45,646 nt of DNA from Brucella pseudogrignonensis (GTDB lineage Bacteria > Pseudomonadota > Alphaproteobacteria > Rhizobiales > Rhizobiaceae). A model generated the notes under the pieces. That model was given only the letters and a program-made list of their open reading frames with translations. It made no database searches and was not told the DNA's origin. Shown piece after piece: positions 9,171 through 17,906 of the stretch (the stretch's first letter is position 1; each line of letters starts with the position of its first letter). The translations under genes were made by a program, and so were the position numbers. Location: the NCBI RefSeq assembly GCF_002252525.1, contig NZ_NNRM01000008.1, positions 1 through 45,646 of the forward strand, written 5' to 3'.

Positions 9171-10091
9171 TCAATAATTGATGGTTGGACGATCCATGAC
9201 GCTGCGGCCCAACAGGCTCGCCATCAGGTCGACCATCACCGTTGCGGTGCGTCCGCGTTCATCGAGAAACGGGTTAAGCTCAACCAGATCGAGGCTTGTC
9301 ACCAGATCGCTGTCGTGCAGCATTTCCATGATAAGATGCGCTTCACGGAAGGTCGCGCCGCCCGGAACCGTGGTGCCGACAGCTGGCGCAATCGACGGCT
9401 CAAGGAAATCGACGTCCAGGCTCACATGCAGAAGGCCGTTTTCGTCTTTCACACGCTGCAGGAAGCGGCGCAGCAGCGCTGCCACACCGTGCTCATCGAT
9501 AAGGCGCATATCAAAAACAGACACAGCAGTTTTCTGGATCGCATCGCGTTCTGCGGGATCAACACTGCGAATACCCATCATGCAGACATTGGCTGGATCA
9601 ATCGGTGCTGCCAATGCCGGGAAATAGCCTTCGAAACCCTTTTGGCCCGTATAATAGGCCACAGGCGTACCATGCAGATTGCCACTGCCCGTTGTTTCCA
9701 GCGTATGGAAATCCGTATGCGCATCAAGCCACAGCACAAATTGCTTGCGACTCTTTTCCGCGGCGCGGCGCGCAATGCCGGGAACAGTGCCTGCTGCAAG
9801 CAGATGATCGCCACCCAGGAATATCGGGAAACCGTCTTCGCTCTCACGATAAGCGGCTTCACTAATGGCTTCGATCCAGGCGACAGCCTGCGGCAAAGCC
9901 TTGATCACAGGATTGGGATGGCTCAGTGGGCGCTGTTCAGCCGGGGCCAGATTGCCCAGATCGGTAAACTCATGACCGAGTTCACGAATCGCATCCGCAA
10001 TGCCAGCGGCGCGATAACCGTCGGGGCCCATATTGCAGCCCAGACGTCCAGTGCCTTCCTGAACCGGCAATCCCAAAATCTTGCAATGCAT
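9171..10091 (-). CDS. rocF: Arginase
   Basis: Hydrolyses L-arginine to ornithine and urea using a binuclear manganese centre. All metal-binding motifs of the ureohydrolase fold are visible in the 306 residues: GGDH at 93-96, DAHTD at 123-127 and SLDVDFLEP at 224-232, with VPGG at 242-245 and a conserved Glu in LVELNP. Length equals the usual bacterial arginase. It is the first gene of an operon with ocd. The start codon is preceded by AGGAG at a rather long spacing of about ten bases, and an intergenic repeat (10116-10214) sits immediately upstream. The divergent Lrp-type gene is its likely regulator. The gene is also called arcA in related bacteria. Confidence 0.96.
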   Translation of the reverse strand: MHCKILGLPVQEGTGRLGCNMGPDGYRAAGIADAIRELGHEFTDLGNLAPAEQRPLSHPNPVIKALPQAVAWIEAISEAAYRESEDGFPIFLGGDHLLAAGTVPGIARRAAEKSRKQFVLWLDAHTDFHTLETTGSGNLHGTPVAYYTGQKGFEGYFPALAAPIDPANVCMMGIRSVDPAERDAIQKTAVSVFDMRLIDEHGVAALLRRFLQRVKDENGLLHVSLDVDFLEPSIAPAVGTTVPGGATFREAHLIMEMLHDSDLVTSLDLVELNPFLDERGRTATVMVDLMASLLGRSVMDRPTINY

Positions 10092-10115
10092 AAAGTGCTA
10101 CTCCTGAGAAATTAA

Positions 10116-10214
10116 AGCATTTCCAGCAAAAGTGCGAAGCGGTTTTGCGTAGGCAAATGCATAGTAACAAAAAGATGGAGCGGCTCACGATTCTGTAGCA
10201 ACTGGAGCCGCTCT
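10116..10214. repeat. Intergenic repeat A, copy 1: conserved core plus variable hairpin
   Basis: Core begins AGCATTTCCAGCAAAAGT and continues GCGAAGCGGTTTTGCG; the same core is found at 44745. About 60 bases later comes a hairpin (GAGCGGCTC at 10178-10186 with GAGCCGCTC at 10205-10213). It lies in the divergent region between arginase and the Lrp-type regulator, so it probably forms part of the arginase leader or promoter. Confidence 0.8.
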
Positions 10215-10323
10215 ATCGCCATAGATTGACCATTTAAGCTTGGCGATGTGAAGCAACCGGATTGGCAATTTTAACGGTTTGGTTTATCAGAATGTCGGAT
10301 TGGCTTTTCAAAATGGAGAAAAC

Positions 10324-10761
10324 ATGGACGATCTGGATGAAAAGCTTATCACGCTTTTACGTCACAATGGCCGGCGCAGCATTTCGGATGTGGCAATCGA
10401 TCTCGGCGTTTCCCGCGCGACGGTTCGCTCCCGCATGGAACGTCTGGAACAGTCCGGCGACATCATCGGCTATACGGTAATCCTGCGGTCTGACGCGGTC
10501 GATCTGCCGGTGCGCGGTATCATGATGATCGAAATCGAAGGCCATGTCGCCGACCGTGTGGTCAAAGCGCTTGGCGGCTTCTCCGAAATTTCAGCCATCC
10601 ACACCACCAATGGCCGTTTCGATCTGGTAGTGGAACTGGGAGCTGCGACGCTAACCGATTTCGATGCCGTGCTGCGCCGCATCCGGCTGGTGCCGGGGAT
10701 CAAGGCCAGCGAAACCAATCTATTGTTGGCAACACCGCGCTCAACGCGCGCACGTCTGTAA
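10324..10761 (+). CDS. Lrp/AsnC-family regulator, likely of arginase-ocd
   Basis: The 145-residue protein has an N-terminal helix-turn-helix (about 4-50; ISDVAIDLGVSRATVRSRM) and a C-terminal RAM effector-binding domain with the alternating beta-alpha pattern of Lrp proteins. ATG 10324 is chosen because GGAG lies five bases upstream and the family begins with MDDLDEKLI; an upstream in-frame ATG at 10279 has no comparable site. It is divergent from arginase-ocd. Such regulators typically activate the neighbouring catabolic operon in response to its substrate (here arginine or ornithine), which is inferred. A terminator follows at once. Confidence 0.93.
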   Translation: MDDLDEKLITLLRHNGRRSISDVAIDLGVSRATVRSRMERLEQSGDIIGYTVILRSDAVDLPVRGIMMIEIEGHVADRVVKALGGFSEISAIHTTNGRFDLVVELGAATLTDFDAVLRRIRLVPGIKASETNLLLATPRSTRARL

Positions 10762-10765
10762 TAAA

Positions 10766-10790
10766 AAAGCCCGGCTCAAAGCCGGGCTTT
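10766..10790 (+). terminator. Terminator of the Lrp-type gene
   Basis: An 11-bp GC-rich stem (AAAGCCCGGCT with its complement) and a 3-base loop, ending in a T run, begins four bases after the stop codon. Confidence 0.92.
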
Positions 10791-10817
10791 TTATTTTATG
10801 AGTAAGTGTCTGAATTA

Positions 10818-10938
10818 AAAAGCGGCAGGCCATGGCGAAAATGGTGATTTTCGAGTACCGAAGCGGAGTGTAATTTGGGGTACATGAGCATCGGAACGCA
10901 GACAAATTGCCATTTGCAGACCGGCATGGCGGCTTTCT
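10818..10938. repeat. Intergenic repeat B, copy 1 (Bru-RS-like)
   Basis: Shares long words with 24780-24880 and 43206-43330: GAAAATGGTGATTTTCGAG (itself a small palindrome), ACCGAAGCG, GGTACATGAGCA, CGGAACGCAG and AATTGCCATTTGCAG. All three copies have the same orientation. It resembles the roughly 100-bp palindromic repeats described in Brucella as Bru-RS; I could not compare it with them. Confidence 0.75.
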
Positions 10939-10947
10939 TCATTTCTA

Positions 10948-12063
10948 TTAGGCGAGGATCGGGTAATCCGTGTATCCCTTGGCGCCACCGCCATACATAT
11001 GCTGCTGATCCAGCTCATTGAGCGGTGAATTGTCCTTCAAACGACGGACAAGGTCAGGGTTGGAGATGAACGGCTTGCCAAAGGCAACCACATCAGCGCG
11101 GCCGCTTTCGATTTCCTGTTCAGCCAGTTCACGATCATAGCCATTATTGACCATCCAGGCAGCTTCGCCACCGGCATCGCGATAAACCTGCTTCAGACGC
11201 GCATAATCGAATGGCTGTGGACCCTGCTGGAAATCGCGTGGGCCGCCGGTCGCACCTTCGATGATGTGAACATATGCAAGGCCGTAAGAGGCAAGCTTTT
11301 CGAGCACATAATCAAACAGCGGCTGTGGATCGGAATCCGATGCGTCATTGGCAGGCGTTACTGGCGAAAGACGAATGCCAACCTTGCCCGGTGCAACTGA
11401 CTTGGTGATTGCGTCTACCACTTCAAACAGGAATCGTGCGCGGTTTTCGATGGAGCCGCCATATTCATCGGTGCGATGATTGCTGTCCGAACGCAGGAAC
11501 TGGTCGATCAGATAGCCGTTTGCAGCGTGGATTTCGACGCCGTCAAAGCCAGCCACTTCAACCGCATCCTTTGCAGCCTTGGCATAGGTCGCAACGATCT
11601 CCGGAAGCTCGCTCTTTTCAAGCGCGCGTGGCTCTGAGGTTGGTGCAAATTCGCCGGTGCCATCCGGATGCACGAGATAGGTCTTCGACTTGGCCGTGAT
11701 GGCCGAAGGCGCAACCGGCTTGCCGCCATTTGGCTGCAGGCTGTCGTGCGAAATACGGCCCACATGCCACATCTGCACGACGATCTTGCCGCCTGCGCTG
11801 TGAACAGCGTCGGTGACGCGCTTCCAGCCTGCAAGCTGCTCGTCCGAATAAAGGCCCGGCACATCGGCATAGCCCTGCCCCTGATGGCTGATCGGCGTTG
11901 CCTCGGTGATGATGAGACCAGCACTTGCGCGCTGTTCATAATAGGTGACGTTGAGGTCGTTTGGCACAGCGCGGGGCGAGCGATTGCGCGTCAGCGGTGC
12001 CATAACGATACGGTTGGCAAGCTTGAGATCGCCGACTGTAACTGGATCGAACAATGTGGCCAT
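10948..12063 (-). CDS. nemA: Old yellow enzyme family alkene reductase
   Basis: A 371-residue FMN-dependent NAD(P)H:flavin oxidoreductase of the OYE/NemA family, which reduces activated alkenes, N-ethylmaleimide and nitro compounds in the cytoplasm. Seen: N-terminal LFDPVTVGDLKLANRIVMAP, MAPLTRNR, QMWHVGR near 98-104, the substrate-binding EIHAANGYLIDQFL pattern near 177-190 (His and Asn of the HxxN pair), DEYGGSIENR, and GRADVVAFGKPFISNPDLV in the phosphate-binding region. It is the second gene after an ArsR-type regulator, 41 bases downstream. This suggests control by electrophile stress, by analogy with NemR-NemA (TetR type in E. coli). Confidence 0.94.
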   Translation of the reverse strand: MATLFDPVTVGDLKLANRIVMAPLTRNRSPRAVPNDLNVTYYEQRASAGLIITEATPISHQGQGYADVPGLYSDEQLAGWKRVTDAVHSAGGKIVVQMWHVGRISHDSLQPNGGKPVAPSAITAKSKTYLVHPDGTGEFAPTSEPRALEKSELPEIVATYAKAAKDAVEVAGFDGVEIHAANGYLIDQFLRSDSNHRTDEYGGSIENRARFLFEVVDAITKSVAPGKVGIRLSPVTPANDASDSDPQPLFDYVLEKLASYGLAYVHIIEGATGGPRDFQQGPQPFDYARLKQVYRDAGGEAAWMVNNGYDRELAEQEIESGRADVVAFGKPFISNPDLVRRLKDNSPLNELDQQHMYGGGAKGYTDYPILA

Positions 12064-12104
12064 AGATACATTTCCTTCAAGTGGGAACGATTGGGCAAAT
12101 GGGA

Positions 12105-12440
12105 TTAAAGATCGGACAGTGATTTGAGCAAGGCGGCAATCGCCTCCTCATCGCGCTTGTAGAAGGTCCATTGACCAACGCGGTGGGGCGTAATCAGCCC
12201 CGCTTTCGTCAGCACGGACAAATGAGCAGAAACGGTGGACTGGGAGAGGCCGCACCGCTCGAACTGACCGGCGCACACACCCATCTCCAGGGGCATGTGC
12301 TGAGCGGAGAAATGCTTCTCCGGCTGCTTGAGCCAGCTTAAAATGTCGAGACGAACTGGATGGCCAAGTGCTTTGAGTATCTCGTCCAACGGCATAGCCA
12401 ATGAATTAGGCTGTGCTACAGATTGAATGTCCGACATCAT
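12105..12440 (-). CDS. ArsR-family winged-helix repressor, possible electrophile sensor
   Basis: A 111-residue ArsR-type protein: ALGHPVRLDILSWL opens the domain, and CGLSQSTVSAHLSVL is the recognition-helix region, followed by the wing GQWTFYKRD. Starts at ATG 12440, with GAGG six bases upstream; ATG 12437 and GTG 12446 are alternatives. Two cysteines (56 and 63, counting from 12440) lie just before the recognition helix. The arsenic motif CxCxxC is absent, so metal sensing of the ArsR kind is not supported; redox or alkylation sensing is possible. The gene sits directly upstream of the OYE reductase, which it probably controls together with itself. Confidence 0.88.
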   Translation of the reverse strand: MMSDIQSVAQPNSLAMPLDEILKALGHPVRLDILSWLKQPEKHFSAQHMPLEMGVCAGQFERCGLSQSTVSAHLSVLTKAGLITPHRVGQWTFYKRDEEAIAALLKSLSDL

Positions 12441-12463
12441 AGTCACCTCGCTGATCTTCGTTC

Positions 12464-12483
12464 ATATCGTCATTTCACGATAT
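12464..12483. promoter_or_regulatory. Candidate operator of the ArsR-nemA operon
   Basis: A perfect inverted repeat, ATATCGT and ACGATAT separated by six bases, centred 33 bases upstream of the chosen ArsR start. Size and place fit an autorepressor operator, in the region shared with the divergent tex gene. Assignment to ArsR is inference. Confidence 0.55.
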
Positions 12484-12632
12484 ATGTATCGCTCAATTCC
12501 GATTTTAAAAGACCCTGCGCGTTCACAGGCGCGTGAACAAAGAATATACATGCTTTCCTGTGGACCATTATGGCGGTCGTGATTGCGTCAAAAACCTATC
12601 CGACTATGTTCGCGTAAAGATTTGAGATTGGA

Positions 12633-14945
12633 ATGAATATGGCCAACGATATTAAGCGAATTGCCGCAATCATTGCAGCGGAGATCAACGCAAAGCCCGA
12701 ACAGGCCATAGCAGCCATTGGTCTTCTCGATGAAGGCTCGACTGTGCCGTTCGTCGCCCGTTACCGCAAAGAAGTCACCGGCGGACTTGACGACACGCAA
12801 TTGCGCACGCTGGATGAGCGACTTTCTTATCTGCGTGAGCTTGAAGCACGGCGCACTTCCATTCTGGAATCGATCCGCGGGCAGGAAAAGCTGACGCCGG
12901 AACTGGAGCTGAAAATCGCAGGCGTCCAGACCAAGGCCGAGCTTGAAGATCTGTATCTTCCCTATAAGCCTAAGCGCCGCACCAAAGCAGAAATCGCCCG
13001 CGAACGTGGTCTTGGACCGCTTGCCGAAGCCATTCTCACCGACCGCAGGCTGGTTCCCGCAGAGATTGCCACACAATATGTCACAGGCGACGTTGCCGAT
13101 GTCAAAGCAGCTCTTGAGGGCACACGCGACATCATTGCCGAAGGCTTCACCGAGAATGCTGAACTAATCGGTAATCTGCGTAACTATCTCAAAGATCGCG
13201 CTGTTCTGCGCTCCCGAGTTGTCGATGGCAAACAGGACGCTGGCGCGAAGTTCTCCGATTATTTCGACCATTCCGAACGCTGGGCAAATGTTGCAGGCCA
13301 CCGCGCTCTGGCCATGCTGCGCGGCCGCAACGAGGATTTTCTGTCGCTCGATATTGAAATCGATGCTGATGACACCTCGCCTGTAAAGCCGGTCGAACGC
13401 AAAATTGCAGCCGCCTATAATATCGGCGCAACCCTGCCCGGCGACCGCTGGCTGATGGAAGTTGCAGGCTGGGCATGGCGCGTCAAGCTCTCGCTCTCCT
13501 TGTCACTCGACCTCATGCGCGACCTGCGTGAACGCGCCGAGGAAGAAGCAATCAACGTCTTCGCCCGCAACCTCAAAGACCTGCTGCTCGCAGCCCCTGC
13601 CGGTTCTCGTGCCACCATGGGCCTTGATCCGGGCATCCGCACCGGCGTCAAAGTCGCAATCGTCGATGGCACTGGCAAACTGCTCGACACAACGACGGTC
13701 TATCCGTTTCCGCCAAAGAACGATGTGCGTGGCACACAGGCAGAGCTTGCAAGCCTGATCCGTAAATACAAGATCGAGCTGATTGCGATTGGCAACGGCA
13801 CAGGCAGCCGCGAAACCGAACGTCTTGTCGTGGATATGCTCAACGACCTGCCAGCGCCCAAGCCGCTCAAAGTCATCGTGTCGGAAGCAGGTGCATCGGT
13901 CTATTCGGCGTCAGAAGCCGCAGCGAACGAATTTCCGCAGCTCGACGTATCGCTGCGTGGTGCCGTTTCCATCGCCCGCCGCCTGCAAGACCCATTGGCG
14001 GAGCTCGTCAAGATCGAGCCTAAATCCATCGGCGTTGGCCAGTATCAGCATGATGTCGATCAGTCCCGTCTGGCACGTTCGCTCGATGCAGTGGTCGAAG
14101 ATGCGGTGAACGCTGTCGGGGTTGATCTCAACACGGCATCCGCCTCACTGCTGGCGCGTGTATCGGGTCTGGGAAAGTCTCTCGCCGAAGCAATTGTTGC
14201 GCATCGCGACGACGCCGGTGCCTTCAAGAACCGTAAGGAACTTCTGAAAGTAGCCCGCCTCGGCAACCGCGCTTTTGAACAATGCGCAGGCTTCCTGCGT
14301 ATCGCCAACGGCACCGAGCCGCTTGATGCGTCCTCCGTTCACCCGGAAGCCTATGGCGTTGCCAAAAAGATCGTTTCCGCCTGCGGCCGCGATGTGCGCA
14401 GCCTCATGGGTGATAGCGCAGCACTTAAAAGCCTTGATCCGCGCGTCTTTGTCGATGAGCGTTTTGGTCTACCAACCGTGCGCGACATTATCGCCGAGCT
14501 TGATAAGCCGGGTCGCGATCCCCGTCCTGAATTCAAAACCGCGACCTTTGCCGATGGCATCGATGACATCAAGGATCTGAAACCCGGCATGATGCTGGAA
14601 GGCACCGTCACAAACGTTGCTGCCTTTGGTGCCTTTGTCGATATCGGTGTGCATCAGGACGGACTTGTCCATGTTTCGCAGCTCGCTGATAAGTTTGTCA
14701 AAGACCCGCATGAAGTGGTCAAGGCTGGCGATGTGGTGAAGGTGCGCGTGACCGAAGTGGATGTGCCGCGCAAGCGCATCGGCCTCACAATGCGCAAGGA
14801 CGGTGGCGAAGCCCCTGCCCCGCGCAACAATGCGCAGCGCGACACGAAACCTGCACAGAAGCAAAACTTCACCCCGCGCAAACAGGAACAGCCGTCAACC
14901 GGCGGTTTCGGTGCAGCCCTTTTGGAAGCGATGAAGAAGAAATAG
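12633..14945 (+). CDS. tex: Tex family RNA-binding transcription accessory protein
   Basis: The 770-residue protein has the full Tex architecture: N-terminal helical domain with [17 protein letters not shown] near 30-50, a YqgF/RNase H-like domain starting about 326 ([17 protein letters not shown]), a helix-hairpin-helix pair about 490-560 ([12 protein letters not shown]), and a C-terminal S1 RNA-binding domain about 650-720 ([18 protein letters not shown]), then a basic low-complexity tail. Tex proteins bind nucleic acid and are linked to transcription and stress tolerance. An in-frame ATG at 12639 has slightly better spacing to the weak GGA and could be the true start. It is a single gene, divergent from the ArsR-nemA pair. 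Confidence 0.95.
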   Translation: MNMANDIKRIAAIIAAEINAKPEQAIAAIGLLDEGSTVPFVARYRKEVTGGLDDTQLRTLDERLSYLRELEARRTSILESIRGQEKLTPELELKIAGVQTKAELEDLYLPYKPKRRTKAEIARERGLGPLAEAILTDRRLVPAEIATQYVTGDVADVKAALEGTRDIIAEGFTENAELIGNLRNYLKDRAVLRSRVVDGKQDAGAKFSDYFDHSERWANVAGHRALAMLRGRNEDFLSLDIEIDADDTSPVKPVERKIAAAYNIGATLPGDRWLMEVAGWAWRVKLSLSLSLDLMRDLRERAEEEAINVFARNLKDLLLAAPAGSRATMGLDPGIRTGVKVAIVDGTGKLLDTTTVYPFPPKNDVRGTQAELASLIRKYKIELIAIGNGTGSRETERLVVDMLNDLPAPKPLKVIVSEAGASVYSASEAAANEFPQLDVSLRGAVSIARRLQDPLAELVKIEPKSIGVGQYQHDVDQSRLARSLDAVVEDAVNAVGVDLNTASASLLARVSGLGKSLAEAIVAHRDDAGAFKNRKELLKVARLGNRAFEQCAGFLRIANGTEPLDASSVHPEAYGVAKKIVSACGRDVRSLMGDSAALKSLDPRVFVDERFGLPTVRDIIAELDKPGRDPRPEFKTATFADGIDDIKDLKPGMMLEGTVTNVAAFGAFVDIGVHQDGLVHVSQLADKFVKDPHEVVKAGDVVKVRVTEVDVPRKRIGLTMRKDGGEAPAPRNNAQRDTKPAQKQNFTPRKQEQPSTGGFGAALLEAMKKK

Positions 14946-15002
14946 GCTAGAGCGTGTCGCGCTTATTCGTATCCACAGCGCTCGCTCTATCTATTTTTTT
15001 GC

Positions 15003-15092
15003 GCATGTCGTTATCGGATCGAAGCGGGATCAGAAATCAGTCCAGTGGACTGATTTCCCCGCGAAGGCGGTTCCCGCTTTTCCGCGACATGC
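15003..15092. repeat. Intergenic repeat C, long form with nested palindrome
   Basis: Ends are the inverted pair GCATGTCGTTATC and GCGACATGC, as in the 45-bp element at 19216-19260. Here about 45 extra bases lie between them, including a 25-base palindrome (15033-15057: GAAATCAGTCCA, one base, then its complement). That palindrome also occurs alone at 40801-40825. The element fills the gap between the convergent genes tex and the ABC ATPase. Confidence 0.8.
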
Positions 15093-15093
15093 T

Positions 15094-16209
15094 TTAAATC
15101 TTGTTGCCGATTGGAAAGCCGGTTGAGACTTTTCTCACCGGCATTTCATCGGTTGGAATGATCCAGCCGCCGCGAATAGCGATGCGAACCTCATCGCCTT
15201 CTTCCAGTCTTACTGGATCGCGCACTTCAAAATGCAGGTGAATATCCGGTTTTGTCAGCGGATGTGCCTCGATGCGCGAACCGCCACCGCGATAGACTGA
15301 ACGCTTGACCCGCACAGGGATGCCGCCGGTTTCAGTCAATGCCAGATCCTCTGCACGAACGCAGAGCTGCGCATTGGCACGCGGCATTTCAATGCCGGAA
15401 CAACGCACCTCAGCACGGCTTCCCAGCACCAGCGCCTCACAATGTCCCGCTTGCGCAAAAGACACGACCTCCGCAGGCAGAACCATACCATGCGCGATGA
15501 AGGACGCGACCATTTCGCTGGCCGGTTCTTCGTAAAGCTTACGTGGTGTATCGAACTGCTGAAGCTTGCCGTGATCGAGAACTGCAATCCGGTCAGCAAG
15601 CGCCATGGCCTCGGCCTGGTCATGCGTGATGTAGATAATCGTCGTACCGGTGCGCTTGTGGAAAGCCGCAAACTCGTCTTCCATCGAAGCACGCAAATGC
15701 ACATCAAGATTGGCAAGCGGTTCGTCAAACAAGACCAGCGAAGGGGCTGCTACCAGACAGCGGGCCAAAGCCACACGCTGCCGCTGACCACCCGAAAGAT
15801 TGGCCGGGCGGCGATCACCAAAACCGTCAAGATCGACCAGCGCCAACGCTTGGCGAACACGGTCCTCACGCTCGGCTTTGGCAACCTTTGCCACCCGCAG
15901 ACTATAGCCGACATTCTCGGCGACCGTCATATGCGGCCAGAGCGCATAATTTTGGAAGACGATACCGACCTGCCGCTTTTCCGGTGGCACGTTACCGTCA
16001 ACATGGGAAACGCGGCTGTCTCCAATATGGATTTCGCCGCCGTCAACGTCTTCAAAACCTGCAATCATCCGCAGAAGCGTTGTCTTGCCGCAGCCGGATG
16101 GTCCGAGAATGGCAACAAACTCGCCGTCCTTCACATCAAGCGACACTTCAGACAGGGCCTGAAATTCATTGAAGGCCTTGGAAACAGAAGCGATTTTCAG
16201 TCGCGCCAT
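15094..16209 (-). CDS. ABC importer ATPase, Fe(III)/polyamine/phosphonate class
   Basis: The 371-residue ATPase carries Walker A GPSGCGKT at 36-43, the Q-loop around 86, signature LSGGQ at 138-142, Walker B LVLFDEP at 158-164 and the switch His in ITHDQ. After about residue 240 comes a C-terminal TOBE-like regulatory domain, as in FbpC/PotA/UgpC-type proteins. Its start overlaps the permease gene by 13 bases. It energises import by the permease and binding protein encoded next to it. The imported substrate cannot be decided from the ATPase. Confidence 0.93.
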   Translation of the reverse strand: MARLKIASVSKAFNEFQALSEVSLDVKDGEFVAILGPSGCGKTTLLRMIAGFEDVDGGEIHIGDSRVSHVDGNVPPEKRQVGIVFQNYALWPHMTVAENVGYSLRVAKVAKAEREDRVRQALALVDLDGFGDRRPANLSGGQRQRVALARCLVAAPSLVLFDEPLANLDVHLRASMEDEFAAFHKRTGTTIIYITHDQAEAMALADRIAVLDHGKLQQFDTPRKLYEEPASEMVASFIAHGMVLPAEVVSFAQAGHCEALVLGSRAEVRCSGIEMPRANAQLCVRAEDLALTETGGIPVRVKRSVYRGGGSRIEAHPLTKPDIHLHFEVRDPVRLEEGDEVRIAIRGGWIIPTDEMPVRKVSTGFPIGNKI

Positions 16210-17897
16210 GGCAGCACCCCGTTTGGAAGACGCCGCGCAAACAGATTTGTTGCAAGCATCAGCATGAATGTTACCGCAACGGCCAGAATGGATATGGCAG
16301 CCGCATAGGCGGAATCGCCCGCCTGTTCAAAAGAAAACATCACCACGCCCAGCGTTTCCGATCCCGACGCCCAGAGAAGCGCTGAAACCGTCAGCTCACA
16401 GAATGCGGTCATGAAAATGAGCACGCCGCCTGCAAGCGTCGCTGGTGCGACAAGAGGAAATATAATGGTCCTGAGCCGATAGAAAAGCCCTGCGCCTGCA
16501 ATTCGCGCGGCTTCTTCCAGCGCACCGTCAATCTGGTGAAGGCCAGCAACCGTTGGCCGCAGCGCCAGCACGAAGAAGCGCGCAAGATAGGCAAACAGGA
16601 TGATCCAGAGCGTATTATAGAGGCTGACACCCACCACCGGCAGCGGCTTTAAGAACATCAGCAGGCAAGCAATTGCCAGCACCACGCCCGGTAACGCATA
16701 GGGCATCTCGGCTGCGAAGTTGAGGATCGGCGTCCACCGCCGTTTGCGCCATGCGAGCATATAGGCAAGTGGAACTGCAATCAGCACAGCAAAGACAGCC
16801 GCCGCAAAGGACAGCATCAGGCTATTGCCAAAAGCGCGGGCTGATCCGCTGTGTTCAAGCATCACAAAGCGGAAATTTTCAAGCGTTGCTGTCGCAAATG
16901 TAAGCGGCACGCCATAGGCCGGAACCAGTGCTGAAAGCGTCAAACCGATCAGCGGCAGAAACAGCACGATCACGATCAACAGCCATGCAGCCAGTTCCGC
17001 CCAAATACGCCATACGCCAAGCGCAAAAGGTGCAGCGGGCAACGACGTTGAAACAATGCGGAAATCGCGACGGCGCGAGGCGTAATCTTGCGCTGCGATC
17101 CCTGCCATAGCGATCAGACCAATCAGCACTGAAAGCACCGCGACGCTGGAGAGCACCGCTGGCCCACCGCCCGCAAGACGCTGATAAATCAGCGTTGGCA
17201 AAACGAGGTAATTCGATGGAATCCCCAGAAACGCCGGGATGCCGAAATTGCCGACGCACGACACGAAAGCCAAGGCTGCAGCACCGATGATCGATGGCGT
17301 CATCAGCGGCAGGATGATGGTGCGAAGAACGGTCCATTTACTGGCACCGGCACTCAGACCCGCTTCCACCAGCTCGCGTGGAAGCTTGCGCAGACCAGCG
17401 CGCACAATCAGAAAGACCAGCGGTCCATATTGCACGCCCAGCAGAAAGATAATGCCCCAGACAGAATAGAGCGGATTGCGGCTTCCCAGCGGCGGCGCCA
17501 TGCCGATGATCTTGAGGAATTGGCTGGAAGGCCCGAAAAGCTGGAGCCACGCCAGCGCTGTCACCTGCGGGGCAATCAGCAGCGGGGTCACATAAAATAG
17601 CACGAAGATATTTCGCCCGCGCATGTCTGTGAGGCCGACGAGCAACGCCGCAATAATGCCAAATACCAACGCCAGCAGCGTGCCGCCGATACCGATCTGC
17701 AGGGAGTGCCATGTGGCAATCCATGTCGAGCGGCTGCTCAATGTTTCAGAAAGAACGGATGTCGAAAGCTGTCCCTGCGGCGCAACAAGCTCAACAAGCA
17801 GACGCGCCATCGGCAGAAGCGACAGCACCGCAACAATCAGCGTTACACCAACAATCAGGGCCGTATCACGGCCCTGAAGATCTCGAAACATCCGCAT
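16197..17897 (-). CDS. ABC importer fused permease (two BPD domains)
   Basis: The 566-residue membrane protein has about twelve hydrophobic segments and two copies of the binding-protein-dependent permease domain. EAA-loop words are ELVEAGLSAGASKWTVLRTIILPLM near 180-205 and EEAARIAGAGLFYRLRTIIFPLV near 455-478, which contact the ATPase. Such fused permeases are typical of FbpB/SfuB-like Fe(III) importers and some related systems. ATG 17897 lies nine bases after the binding-protein stop; ATG 17891 is an alternative start. It forms an operon with its neighbours. Confidence 0.93.
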   Translation of the reverse strand: MRMFRDLQGRDTALIVGVTLIVAVLSLLPMARLLVELVAPQGQLSTSVLSETLSSRSTWIATWHSLQIGIGGTLLALVFGIIAALLVGLTDMRGRNIFVLFYVTPLLIAPQVTALAWLQLFGPSSQFLKIIGMAPPLGSRNPLYSVWGIIFLLGVQYGPLVFLIVRAGLRKLPRELVEAGLSAGASKWTVLRTIILPLMTPSIIGAAALAFVSCVGNFGIPAFLGIPSNYLVLPTLIYQRLAGGGPAVLSSVAVLSVLIGLIAMAGIAAQDYASRRRDFRIVSTSLPAAPFALGVWRIWAELAAWLLIVIVLFLPLIGLTLSALVPAYGVPLTFATATLENFRFVMLEHSGSARAFGNSLMLSFAAAVFAVLIAVPLAYMLAWRKRRWTPILNFAAEMPYALPGVVLAIACLLMFLKPLPVVGVSLYNTLWIILFAYLARFFVLALRPTVAGLHQIDGALEEAARIAGAGLFYRLRTIIFPLVAPATLAGGVLIFMTAFCELTVSALLWASGSETLGVVMFSFEQAGDSAYAAAISILAVAVTFMLMLATNLFARRLPNGVLPWRD

Positions 17898-17906
17898 TTT
17901 CGCTTT

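Noticed and set aside
8073-10115. Plus-strand ORF of 680 residues opposite ocd and arginase
   Set aside because: It runs through two well-supported genes and their gap on the other strand, has no recognisable motif and reflects codon bias of the sense genes.
10116-10214. Riboswitch in the arginase leader
   Set aside because: The element is a dispersed repeat also present after bauA, not a metabolite aptamer that I recognise.
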